From the NCBI GenBank assembly GCA_017448985.1, contig JAFSKL010000016.1, forward strand, positions 1 to 64,000: a stretch of DNA of 64,000 bases, in the 5' to 3' direction. The DNA is from Paludibacteraceae bacterium. Lineage in GTDB: Bacteria; Bacteroidota; Bacteroidia; Bacteroidales; Paludibacteraceae. This document shows positions 8,204-15,247 of the stretch, one piece after another. The notes under the pieces are model-generated. The model did no database searches, was not told the DNA's origin, and saw only the letters and a list, made by a program, of their open reading frames with translations. A program made the translations under genes and the position numbers. Positions within the stretch are counted from its first letter, which is position 1, and each line of letters starts with the position of its first letter.

Positions 8204-9904
8204 TCTTTTCACCGACTGCGGCTTCTCCCAGTCTCGGTTCACAATCCGCTTCGCGGGCTTGTTCTCATCCTGCTCTGTCTCCTCCGGCTGAGCCACCTGC
8301 TGCGTCGGCGGAACTATCACATCCTCCTTCACCTTCACATAAACCGTGATGCAGCCTAAGTTCCTCAATATCCGCTTCAACTCGTCGCGCATGTAGATAT
8401 ACGTCTTGCCGCCGTGCAGCGCCTTGATCTTCTTCTCGCGCATCTCCGGATCCGGCTCCGTATCGATGATCCGCAGCACTTCGTCACGGCCCTCAAACTC
8501 AACCTGCTCCAACTTGTACCGCAGCTCTGCCCAGCTCTCGCCGCCATTCTCAACCGCAAACTTGTCATCGTTCAGCCCAAACAGACCTTGTATATATTCC
8601 TTAATAGTCTTCGCGCGATTACCCGCGAGGTTGATGTTGTAACCCAACCGGCCGTCGAACGACGCAAAGCCCACTATCTGTATCCGCGTTATCTCTATCG
8701 TCGAGTCACGGAGCGCGTCGCCGATGATGAACATGATGCTGTCCATCAGCTTGTCGTTCTCGATGAAGTTACGATCCAACTTCGCCACATCTACCGGGAA
8801 GTAAACGAATGTGTTCCGCGGATCGGCACTCAACGCCATCGATGTGTTGTACGGCTCGTACTCGCCTTCGTCACGCAGCAATGCCGAACGCAGACGCTTC
8901 ATCTCTGCACTGTTGATATCCTTCTCCGGCTCTTCCGGCTCAACCATCTTAGGTTCGGGCTCGGGCTCCGGTTCCGGTTCAGGCTCCGGCTCCGGTTCAG
9001 GTTGTACGATAACCGTATCAACAGGACTTTCTCCCTCTCCTGAGGAGAGGGCCGGGGTGAGGTTTTCAACCACAATCGTATCGATCGGCTCCGGCACAAC
9101 CGTATCCACCGGCGCCGGTACTATCGTATCTTGCTGTTGCTTCTCTTCCACCTTCTCGCAGTCGCAACGTCTTGCCATGCTCGCCTCGTCGCCGCCCAAC
9201 GGGAACGACAGGTTCAAACCGATCTTCGGAAGCAGGAACCAACGACCGCCTTTACCCATCATATCGCCGCAATGCTCGCATTTGAACTTCTTGAACCAGG
9301 TGTAGCCGCCGTCAATACCGCCTTCCAACTCAATACTGAAATGCGGCTTGATCGCCCAATGCCAACCGTAACTCAAACCCACCATCACGGCATCGCCCTG
9401 ATAGCGATAATCCTTCGTCTCCGGATACATCCAGCTCACCGGATACGCAAATCCCGCCACATTATAGTGCGCATAAGCCGCATTGAACGAAACAAAATCC
9501 CGATGGAACACATGGCACATCCAGAAACGCGGAGTCACGCTCACACTCAGGTGACGCCATTTCGGGAACTTCATGTCGTTTACCGGGAACGGATTCAAAC
9601 CCACGCCGAACTCCAGACTCCACTTGTCCGTTAGCCTGAACTCGAGCTGCAGGTTCATCGTCGCCGCCGCGTCATAGAAAAGGTTGTTCTTTATCGCCAC
9701 TATCTCCACCTTCGAACTATCCACCCGTGCACTATCTGAATCCTTACTTCTGACTTCTGAATCCTGACTTCTGACTTCTGAATCCTCCTGTGCATTTACC
9801 CCAACGCATAAAAATACCAACATTGCTGTCGCTACTACACACCAAATCCTACCGTTTGTCGCGGTATAATAATAATGTTTCATTTGTTGAGTTAAATGCT
9901 TCAA
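8189..9904 (-). CDS. DUF3575 / OmpA-family outer-membrane protein
   Basis: 571 residues with an N-terminal signal peptide ending near GVNAQ. Residues about 70 to 245 match the DUF3575 barrel (KNNLFYDAAATMNLQLEF, KWSLEFGVGLNPF), followed by an acidic-proline linker with an EP repeat and then an OmpA C-terminal peptidoglycan-binding domain (IQIVGFASFDGRLGYN, LAGNRAKTIKEYI). Family knowledge: such proteins tie the outer membrane to peptidoglycan and often begin Bacteroidales fimbria operons. Three repeat intrusions are visible: residues 40-52 (EDSEVRSQDSEVRSKD) come from 7-bp CTTCTGA words, the EP repeat from a 6-bp unit, and NLTPALSSGEGES is a translated CTCTCC/GGAGAG palindromic element in frame. 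A -7 box TATCTTTG lies at 10009-10016, about 105 bases upstream of the start. Confidence 0.85.
   Translation of the reverse strand: MKHLTQQMKHYYYTATNGRIWCVVATAMLVFLCVGVNAQEDSEVRSQDSEVRSKDSDSARVDSSKVEIVAIKNNLFYDAAATMNLQLEFRLTDKWSLEFGVGLNPFPVNDMKFPKWRHLSVSVTPRFWMCHVFHRDFVSFNAAYAHYNVAGFAYPVSWMYPETKDYRYQGDAVMVGLSYGWHWAIKPHFSIELEGGIDGGYTWFKKFKCEHCGDMMGKGGRWFLLPKIGLNLSFPLGGDEASMARRCDCEKVEEKQQQDTIVPAPVDTVVPEPIDTIVVENLTPALSSGEGESPVDTVIVQPEPEPEPEPEPEPEPEPKMVEPEEPEKDINSAEMKRLRSALLRDEGEYEPYNTSMALSADPRNTFVYFPVDVAKLDRNFIENDKLMDSIMFIIGDALRDSTIEITRIQIVGFASFDGRLGYNINLAGNRAKTIKEYIQGLFGLNDDKFAVENGGESWAELRYKLEQVEFEGRDEVLRIIDTEPDPEMREKKIKALHGGKTYIYMRDELKRILRNLGCITVYVKVKEDVIVPPTQQVAQPEETEQDENKPAKRIVNRDWEKPQSVKRMNND
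9030..9064. repeat. CTCTCC/GGAGAG palindromic element inside the ompA-like gene
   Basis: CCCTCTCC-TGA-GGAGAGGG followed by CCGGGGTGAGG is read in frame as part of NLTPALSSGEGES. Related copies lie outside genes at 10262-10296, 12037-12070 and 44200-44233. Similar short palindromes with this translation are known from many bacterial genomes. Confidence 0.75.
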
Positions 9905-10008
9905 AGCTCTTTCTTTTTTATTATAACTTACTGACTGTCAGCGCCTAATACCATCTTCCTATTTGCGACATCACGTGCGCGTGAGTGCGTCGAACGCGAA
10001 AAACATGA

Positions 10009-10016
10009 CAAAGATA
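10009..10016 (-). promoter_or_regulatory. -7 promoter box for the fimbria operon
   Basis: On the minus strand the sequence TATCTTTG matches the Bacteroidales -7 consensus TAnnTTTG, with TTGC about 19 bases upstream. It lies 105 bases before the ompA-like start. Confidence 0.5.
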
Positions 10017-10133
10017 CTAAAAATAATTAATACATGCAAGTTTTTTCGTAAAAAAAAGCTATTTTTCTTATTTTTGTCATTTCTTCTAAACATTTTCTCC
10101 GCATTCCTCATAATATTTCACCATTTCCCTTCC

Positions 10134-10297
10134 TCCTGTAGGCGCTTCCGCCGCCCGCTCTTTGTATCCGCCAATTTTGGCGGATCTGGTGGCGTGTTTC
10201 TGTTCGTCCATTGCGCCGGATTGTATCCGGCATTAATGCTTCGTTCCTTGTGTCTCTTCCTTCCCTCTCCCTTGAGGGGAGAGCCGGAGAGGGGTTA
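10134..10297. repeat. Composite leader repeat: GCG element, two hairpins, CTCTCC palindrome
   Basis: In order on the + strand: a truncated GCG-rich element, the hairpin TCCGCCAA/TTGGCGGA (10167-10184), the hairpin GCCGGATTGTATCCGGC (10215-10231), and the CTCTCC palindrome (10262-10296). Bases 10160-10297 are a near-identical copy of 11935-12071, about 137 bases long. The remaining DNA between 9905 and 10401 shows no gene. A second minus-strand promoter (10312-10319) lies upstream, so this block would be transcribed as a leader of the ompA-like gene. Confidence 0.8.
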
Positions 10298-10311
10298 TCA
10301 CAAAAACAGCG

Positions 10312-10319
10312 CAAAAGTA
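10312..10319 (-). promoter_or_regulatory. -7 box TACTTTTG with extended upstream element
   Basis: Minus-strand TACTTTTG is preceded by AAAAAAAGCAG and, 19 bases upstream, by TTGCATAAATG. This is the same extended arrangement seen before malQ, thrS and mntA. It points toward the ompA-like gene, with a leader of about 400 bases that contains the composite repeat. Confidence 0.5.
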
Positions 10320-10401
10320 CTGCTTTTTTTGCATTTATGCAATACTTCTGCACAATTATTGACGCAGAGTCACAAAAATTTACATAATTTTTTACGAATA
10401 A

Positions 10402-11598
10402 TTACACTTTTTTGCTCCACTCACGAGGAGTCACGCCCGTCTCTTTCGTAAACACGCGCGTAAACACTTCCCGTGACGAGAATCCGCTGCCCGATGCCAC
10501 GTCCTCGATGCGCATATCCGGATTCTCATGCAGCAGACGCTTCGCCTCTTCAATGCGATACCCGTTCACAAACTGGTAGAATGTACTGTCGTACTCGCTG
10601 TGAATCAGCTGAGACAGATAAGTCCGGTTCAACGGGAGCACTTCACGCATGTCGATCAGACGGAAATTCGGATTCAGATACGGCTTCTTTTCCTGCATCC
10701 ATTGTTCCAATTTCGCACGGTAAGCCGCATTTGCCAAGGTATCGACCGTTTCCGGCTCTTCCTCTATCGGCAACTCACCCTCTTCGTTCACCACCATGCC
10801 TTCCCACGGATCCTTACGCAACAGAATCTTCTCCGTGCTGTAAACAAACATCACGAACAGAAGAATATTCTGCATAAACAGACGATTCGGATTGTGCGAC
10901 ACGCAGAGGTAGAAGAACGACAACCCCACTGCCGCCAACATCGCTAAATAGCGAACGATCCATTGGGCATCTATGTCGTCCAACGACGAATAGTTCTCCT
11001 CACACCATTTTCTATACGCGCGTACATGCGCCAATAGAAGCACCACCAACACCACCGGATAAAGCGTCAGCAACGATGCTAAATTCCACGGAATAAAATA
11101 ATCCACCACAAGCAAAGCTATCAACGGCAACACCTGAGTCAACGCGCGACGAAAATTCATCCATCCCGGACGAAGTGCTTCCGTCGGATACAATATAAGC
11201 GCCCAGCCTAATATATTGCCGGCCACTATCGAAACGGACGACAACGGATCTGTCCCTGAGTGTAGCGTCGGAAGATGCCAAATCGCGGACAAAGCAACCA
11301 ATAATGCCTCTGTCACCCCCCATACCAACAATGTCCATGCCCAGGCAAGACGCACCCTCGATCCTTCTGTATGACGGAATAGCAGCCACGCACCGGACAA
11401 ACAAACAGTCATGATAGCTGTAGCCTGAAAGGGTGCTAACACATTCTCGAAAAACTCCACCGGCAGAAAATGAGACAGCCGGTGTCCCAAAACCATTATC
11501 ACCACGATCACGGCAAAAAATACCACCTCTGACTTATATTCCCGCCAGAGTTCCCCCATCTTCGTCCCAAACCGCACTATTTCTCCTTTCTTCACCAT
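10402..11598 (-). CDS. AraC-type transcriptional regulator with N-terminal membrane domain
   Basis: From the ATG at 11598 (MVKKGEIVRF) the protein has 398 residues. Residues about 20 to 240 contain about seven hydrophobic segments (VVFFAVIVVIMVLG, LIALLVVDYFIPW, VVLVVLLLAHV and others). A C-terminal AraC/XylS helix-turn-helix domain (about 295 to 395) includes DMRIEDVASGSGFSSREVF and TRVFTKETGVTPREW. It is a membrane-embedded one-component regulator, probably sensing an envelope signal. An open frame continues upstream to 11700, but those residues are two copies of RTLRYRTAEAPTGG, the translation of a non-coding GCG element, so I reject that start. It is transcribed toward the fimbria operon and may regulate it. 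A -7 box TAACTTTG lies far upstream at 12205-12212. Confidence 0.85.
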   Translation of the reverse strand: MVKKGEIVRFGTKMGELWREYKSEVVFFAVIVVIMVLGHRLSHFLPVEFFENVLAPFQATAIMTVCLSGAWLLFRHTEGSRVRLAWAWTLLVWGVTEALLVALSAIWHLPTLHSGTDPLSSVSIVAGNILGWALILYPTEALRPGWMNFRRALTQVLPLIALLVVDYFIPWNLASLLTLYPVVLVVLLLAHVRAYRKWCEENYSSLDDIDAQWIVRYLAMLAAVGLSFFYLCVSHNPNRLFMQNILLFVMFVYSTEKILLRKDPWEGMVVNEEGELPIEEEPETVDTLANAAYRAKLEQWMQEKKPYLNPNFRLIDMREVLPLNRTYLSQLIHSEYDSTFYQFVNGYRIEEAKRLLHENPDMRIEDVASGSGFSSREVFTRVFTKETGVTPREWSKKV

Positions 11599-11608
11599 TT
11601 CCCTTCCT

Positions 11609-11687
11609 CCTGTAGGCGCTTCCGCCGTCCTGTAGCGCAGCGTCCTTCCTCCTGTAGGCGCTTCCGCCGTCCTGTAGCGCAGCGTCC
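11609..11687. repeat. GCG-rich element, two tandem copies with 42-bp period
   Basis: Two copies of CCTGTAGGCGCTTCCGCC plus GTCCTGTAGCGCAGCGTCC (11609-11645 and 11651-11687) with a 42-bp period. They lie immediately before the regulator start codon; because 42 is a multiple of three they look like an N-terminal repeat if translated. Confidence 0.85.
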
Positions 11688-11754
11688 TTTTCCCTCTCAT
11701 CCTCTCATCCTCTCATCCTCCCACCTTTCACTTTTCCCCGCCGCCCGTTGTATG

Positions 11755-12071
11755 TATCCGCCAATTTTGGCGGATCAGGTTCCTGTTCCCCTTTCTTTCT
11801 TCGTTTATTTCTCCGGCATTTGATGCCGCTTTGTCTTTGTTCTTTGTATCCGCCAATTTTGGTGGATCAGGTTCCTGTTCCCCTTTCTTTCTTCGTTTAT
11901 TTCTCCGGCATTTGATGCCGCTTTGTCTTTGTTCTTTATATCCGCCAATTTTGGCGGATCTGGTGGCGTGTTTCTGTTCGTCCATTGCGCCGGATTGTAT
12001 CCGGCATTAATGTTTCGTCCCTTGTGTCTCTTCTTTCCCTCTCCCTTAAGGGGAGAGCCGAAGAGGGGTTC
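11755..12071. repeat. Modular hairpin array in the regulator leader (92-bp tandem unit)
   Basis: Read toward the AraC-type gene, the order is: CTCTCC palindrome, GCCGGATACAATCCGGC, GATCCGCCAAAATTGGCGG, GCGGCATCAAATGCCG, then GATCC(A/G)CC..GGCGG and GCGGCATCAAATGCCG again, and a last GATCCGCC..GGCGG. Palindromes are joined by purine spacers such as GAAATAAACGAAGAAAGAAA and ACAAAGAACAAAGACAAA. The start points 11755, 11847 and 11939 show a 92-bp tandem period. A frame through it (11728-11985) is repeat-derived and not a gene. Bases 12072-12204 hold no gene; they contain words AACCTCATATAA and AACCTTATATG in tandem. Confidence 0.85.
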
Positions 12072-12204
12072 CTCATAATCTCGGAATGGTCAACTATAAA
12101 GCTCATATAAACCTCATATAAACCTTATATGAAGCTCACCATATAAAATCAACCGTCTATGGAGATTTTGGAAGCAATCCAAGCCTTAACTTGTTTTGCG
12201 AATG

Positions 12205-12212
12205 CAAAGTTA
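12205..12212 (-). promoter_or_regulatory. -7 box for the AraC-type regulator
   Basis: Minus-strand TAACTTTG matches TAnnTTTG; TTTGCATATATG lies 20 to 21 bases upstream as the -33 element. It is divergent from the porQ promoter and implies a leader of about 600 bases containing the hairpin array. Confidence 0.5.
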
Positions 12213-12281
12213 CAACAAATTTTTCATATATGCAAATTTTTGAGCATTTTTTTTCAAATAAAATGCATTTTTTTTACATTT

Positions 12282-12314
12282 TTTTGCTCATATCATTTTT
12301 TTTTACTACCTTTG
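12282..12314 (+). promoter_or_regulatory. porQ promoter (-33 TTTTG, -7 TACCTTTG)
   Basis: TTTTG at 12282-12286 and TACCTTTG at 12307-12314 are separated by 20 bases, an exact Bacteroidales arrangement. The predicted start site falls at about 12320, just before the GTG at 12344. This is why the longer frame beginning at 12191 is rejected. Confidence 0.7.
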
Positions 12315-12343
12315 CAGCCGATTTTGATATAGTGTGCCCAATT

Positions 12344-13453
12344 GTGCGTAGAAAAATAACCATATTGGTCTGTATTCTGTACTCTGTACTCTGTACTCCC
12401 GCCTTCGCCCAGGTCTCCAGTGCCGGACGTTCGGTGTTCTCATTCATGAGCCTGCCGACTTCCGCCCGACTCAATGCACTCGGCGGATCCAATGTCAGCC
12501 TCAGCGACGGAGACATCTCCATGGGTATGTGCAATCCCGCCCTACTCAACCCCGCTACGCACCAAACGCTGCAACTCAACTTCTCCTATTATCTCCCGGG
12601 AACGATGTTCGGCTCTGTCCTCTACGGCCATAACTTTGGACGAGCTTCGTTCGAAAAATCAGCGACAGCCAACGACGAAGCCCCTGATAAACCTAACTAC
12701 TTCGCCGTCGGCCTTCATTACCTCGACTACGGTCACATGCAATACGCCGACCAGGACGGAAACCTCACCGGTGGCACATTCGGCGCGCGGGATATCCTCA
12801 TTGACGTCATGTACGCGCGACAACTGCATCCGATGTTCAAAGTCGGTGTCACGCTCAAACCCGTCTATTCCATCTACGAAGCCTACTCGTCCTTCGCACT
12901 CGGAGCCGATGTCGGCGCACATTTCCAGACCCTCGACTCCACTTTCCATATGGGTCTCGTACTTGCGAATATCGGCTGGCAACTCAAAGGATTCTATTCG
13001 CAGGAAGGCGGCTCCAACCATGAGATGTTGCCGCTTAACCTCCAACTCGGACTCACCTACCGCGTCAAACATGCACCGCTGCGGTTCCACCTGCAGATTC
13101 ACAATATGCAGACCTGGTACCTCAATTACGAATGGACTTCACTCGACAAGAGTCCCACTACAGGCGACATCATACCCCATGATGTCAAATGGTACGACAT
13201 GATGTTCCGCCATACCATCTGGTCACTGGAGATAGTACCCAAAAGCGAGAAGTTCTACCTCGCGCTCAGTTATAACCACCGCCGCCGCGCGGAACTCAAC
13301 CTCATCGACCAGCGTTCACTCGCAGGCTTTTCACTCGGCGCCGGTGTTCGCATCAAACAGGTGCGCATCGCTTTCGCCATCAGCCAACTCACCAAGTCCA
13401 ATTTCTCCTACCAAGCCGGCCTCACTTTGGATATAAATTCCCTGTTAAAATAA
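12344..13453 (+). CDS. porQ: Type IX secretion system protein PorQ
   Basis: 369 residues from a GTG start placed just after the promoter. The signal peptide RRKITILVCILYSVLCTPAFAQ is followed by VFSFMSLPTSARLNALGGSN, the hallmark N-terminus of PorQ/PorV-type outer-membrane barrels, and then by GDISMGMCNPALLNP and repeated amphipathic strands to the end. Family knowledge: PorQ is an outer-membrane component acting with PorU, PorV and PorZ in the attachment complex that processes type IX cargo. No other T9SS gene is in the window, but its presence supports reading the C-terminal motifs of the adhesins at 27.7 and 39.4 kb as sorting signals. The signal peptide codons are built from about four copies of the 7-bp word TCTGTAC (12369-12398). 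porQ-cmk-ispH are close and codirectional. Confidence 0.88.
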   Translation: MRRKITILVCILYSVLCTPAFAQVSSAGRSVFSFMSLPTSARLNALGGSNVSLSDGDISMGMCNPALLNPATHQTLQLNFSYYLPGTMFGSVLYGHNFGRASFEKSATANDEAPDKPNYFAVGLHYLDYGHMQYADQDGNLTGGTFGARDILIDVMYARQLHPMFKVGVTLKPVYSIYEAYSSFALGADVGAHFQTLDSTFHMGLVLANIGWQLKGFYSQEGGSNHEMLPLNLQLGLTYRVKHAPLRFHLQIHNMQTWYLNYEWTSLDKSPTTGDIIPHDVKWYDMMFRHTIWSLEIVPKSEKFYLALSYNHRRRAELNLIDQRSLAGFSLGAGVRIKQVRIAFAISQLTKSNFSYQAGLTLDINSLLK

Positions 13454-13506
13454 ATAGCTAAATAGCTAAATGACCCAATAAATAGTAAATGGTAAATGAT
13501 AAAATG
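13453..13506. repeat. 7-bp TAAATGG-type repeats at the cmk start
   Basis: The words AAATAGCT (twice) and TAAATGG/TAAATGA fill the gap between porQ and cmk and supply the possible start codons of cmk. A near copy (14163-14227) fills the gap between cmk and ispH. Confidence 0.7.
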
Positions 13507-14187
13507 GTAAATCCAATCGTCATCGCGATTGATGGCTATTCCTCCTGCGGCAAATCCACTATCGCCAAAGCCTTGGCCAAGTTCGCCGGCTACACTTATG
13601 TGGACACCGGTGCCATGTACCGTGCGATTGCGTTATATACTCTTCGTAACCGACTCACCGAAACTGCCGACATCATCGCCGCCTTGCCGCATATCCTGGT
13701 AGGCTTCATCCAAGTGGACGGCGAACAACATGTCACGCTCAACGGCGAAGATGTCGAATCGCAGATCCGTACACTCGAAGTGGGCAATCAAGCCAGCCGT
13801 ATTTCCCAGATCCGCGAAGTTCGCGCCTTCCTCGTCGCACAGCAACAGGCTATGGGACAAGCCAAAGGTATCGTCATGGACGGACGAGACATCGGTACGG
13901 TCGTTTTCCCCAATGCCGAACTCAAACTCTTCCTTACCGCCTCGCCGGAAGTCCGCGCACAACGCCGTTTCGATGAACTCCTCGCTAAGGGAGAGAAACC
14001 CGATTTCGACGCTGTGCTCGCCGATGTCAACGACCGCGACTACCGCGATACCCATCGTGCCGAGTCCCCTCTCCGCCAGGCAGAAGACGCCGTTGTCATC
14101 GACAACTCCCTCCTTTCCCGCGAAGAACAAATGGACAAGATCATCGCCATCTTCCAAAACAAACTAAATGGCCAAATGACTAAATGA
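13504..14187 (+). CDS. cmk: Cytidylate kinase
   Basis: Phosphorylates CMP and dCMP with ATP for nucleotide and nucleic-acid precursor supply. The start MVNPIVIAIDGYSSCGKST places the P-loop (GYSSCGKST) at residues 9 to 17 as usual; a start five codons upstream (13489) is also open. YVDTGAMYRAI, the MDGRDIGTVVFPNAELKLFL segment and the LID-region arginines (AQRRFDEL, DVNDRDYRDTHR) are all present. The length of 227 residues fits the family. Both ends run into 7-bp repeat words: the start lies inside TAAATGG repeats, and the last codons NKLNGQMTK plus the stop are in the words AAATGGCC/AAATGAC, so the C-terminus has probably been rebuilt by the repeat. Confidence 0.95.
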   Translation: MVNPIVIAIDGYSSCGKSTIAKALAKFAGYTYVDTGAMYRAIALYTLRNRLTETADIIAALPHILVGFIQVDGEQHVTLNGEDVESQIRTLEVGNQASRISQIREVRAFLVAQQQAMGQAKGIVMDGRDIGTVVFPNAELKLFLTASPEVRAQRRFDELLAKGEKPDFDAVLADVNDRDYRDTHRAESPLRQAEDAVVIDNSLLSREEQMDKIIAIFQNKLNGQMTK

Positions 14188-14224
14188 CCAAATAAATGGT
14201 AAATGGTAAATGACAAAATGGTAA

Positions 14225-15217
14225 ATGTCAATAACTATTGACAATAATAGTGGTTTCTGCTTTGGTGTCACACGCGCCATCAAAACGGCTGAGAGCGAAC
14301 TCGAGAAAGGTTCGCTTTATTGCTTAGGCGACATCGTTCACAATGGTCAGGAGGTTGCTCGACTCGAACTCAAAGGCCTCGCAACTATCGATTATGACGA
14401 CCTGCGAACGCTCCCTCCCCACTCGCGTGTCCTCCTTCGCGCCCACGGCGAACCGCCTTCCACTTACTGGATCGCGCGCCAACGGGGCATCGAAATCATC
14501 GATGCCACATGTCCGGTCGTCAAGAAACTGCAGGACCGGATCCGCGCCTGTTATCTCGCACATCGCAACGACGAGTCGTTACCCCCGCAAATAGTCATTT
14601 ACGGCCAGCCCGGACATGCCGAAGTAATCGGTCTCCAAGGCCAAACCAACAATACTGCCATCGTCATCGAATCCCCCGAACAACTCGACGAATTGACACG
14701 CCCCGAAACACCCGACGCCTTGCCCCGCCTCGACTTCTCCCGTCCCATCTACCTCTTCTCGCAAACGACCAAATCCGTCGAAGGCTTCCAAGAATTGGTC
14801 TCTTCGATATCTCGACGTCTCGAAATCTCGAAATCTCGGAACCTCGAAGCCTCGACGTCTCGAGATCTCGAAGTCTCGAAATCTCGCCCCGTCTTCGAAT
14901 ACCACGATACGATATGCCGCAATGTCTCCAATCGCGTTGCTCAACTCCAGAACTTTGCCCGTGCTCATGACCTGGTCCTTTTTGTCGGAGGCACCAAATC
15001 CTCCAACGCGCGCGTATTATATAAACATTGTGTTGAAGCCAACCCCAACACAATATTCATTTCCTCTCCCGACGAAGTAGAAAATTTGAAATCACAAATC
15101 ATAAATCATAAATCCGCAAATCCCGACCTTCGGATCGGGATCTGCGGTGCCACCAGCACGCCTCAATGGCTCATGGAAAAAGTAAGGGACAAGCTTTCGC
15201 TCATCCCTCACCATTAA
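14225..15217 (+). CDS. ispH: 4-hydroxy-3-methylbut-2-enyl diphosphate reductase (with repeat insert)
   Basis: Last enzyme of the MEP isoprenoid pathway, a [4Fe-4S] enzyme making IPP and DMAPP. The three cluster cysteines are Cys12 (GFCFGVTRAI), Cys96 (DATCPVV) and Cys231 (DTICRNVSNR). LLRAHGEPP, GQPGHAEV, FVGGTKSSNARVLY and CGATSTPQWL are also present. In the Escherichia coli enzyme the third cysteine is near 197; here it is about 34 residues later. The difference is filled largely by residues 195-221 (RRLEISKSRNLEASTSRD and on), coded by an 8-bp tandem repeat (14803-14887). A second insert near residues 290-300 (KSQIINHKSANP) is coded by the 7-bp words AAATCAT. Active-site residues are intact, so the enzyme is probably functional. 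Confidence 0.95.
   Translation: MSITIDNNSGFCFGVTRAIKTAESELEKGSLYCLGDIVHNGQEVARLELKGLATIDYDDLRTLPPHSRVLLRAHGEPPSTYWIARQRGIEIIDATCPVVKKLQDRIRACYLAHRNDESLPPQIVIYGQPGHAEVIGLQGQTNNTAIVIESPEQLDELTRPETPDALPRLDFSRPIYLFSQTTKSVEGFQELVSSISRRLEISKSRNLEASTSRDLEVSKSRPVFEYHDTICRNVSNRVAQLQNFARAHDLVLFVGGTKSSNARVLYKHCVEANPNTIFISSPDEVENLKSQIINHKSANPDLRIGICGATSTPQWLMEKVRDKLSLIPHH
14803..14887. repeat. 8-bp tandem repeat (TCTCGAAA type) inside ispH
   Basis: About nine to ten degenerate units of TCTCGAAA, TCTCGACG, CCTCGAAG and TCTCGAGA. They keep the reading frame. A related octamer (CGAGACCT) is inserted in the S1/P1 nuclease gene at 57573-57607. Confidence 0.85.
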
Positions 15218-15247
15218 TCCTTTGTACCTTGTACTTTGTACTTTTCT

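Noticed and set aside
11728..11985. 85-codon minus ORF
   Set aside because: Translated 92-bp hairpin array; no start context and the same DNA is non-coding elsewhere.
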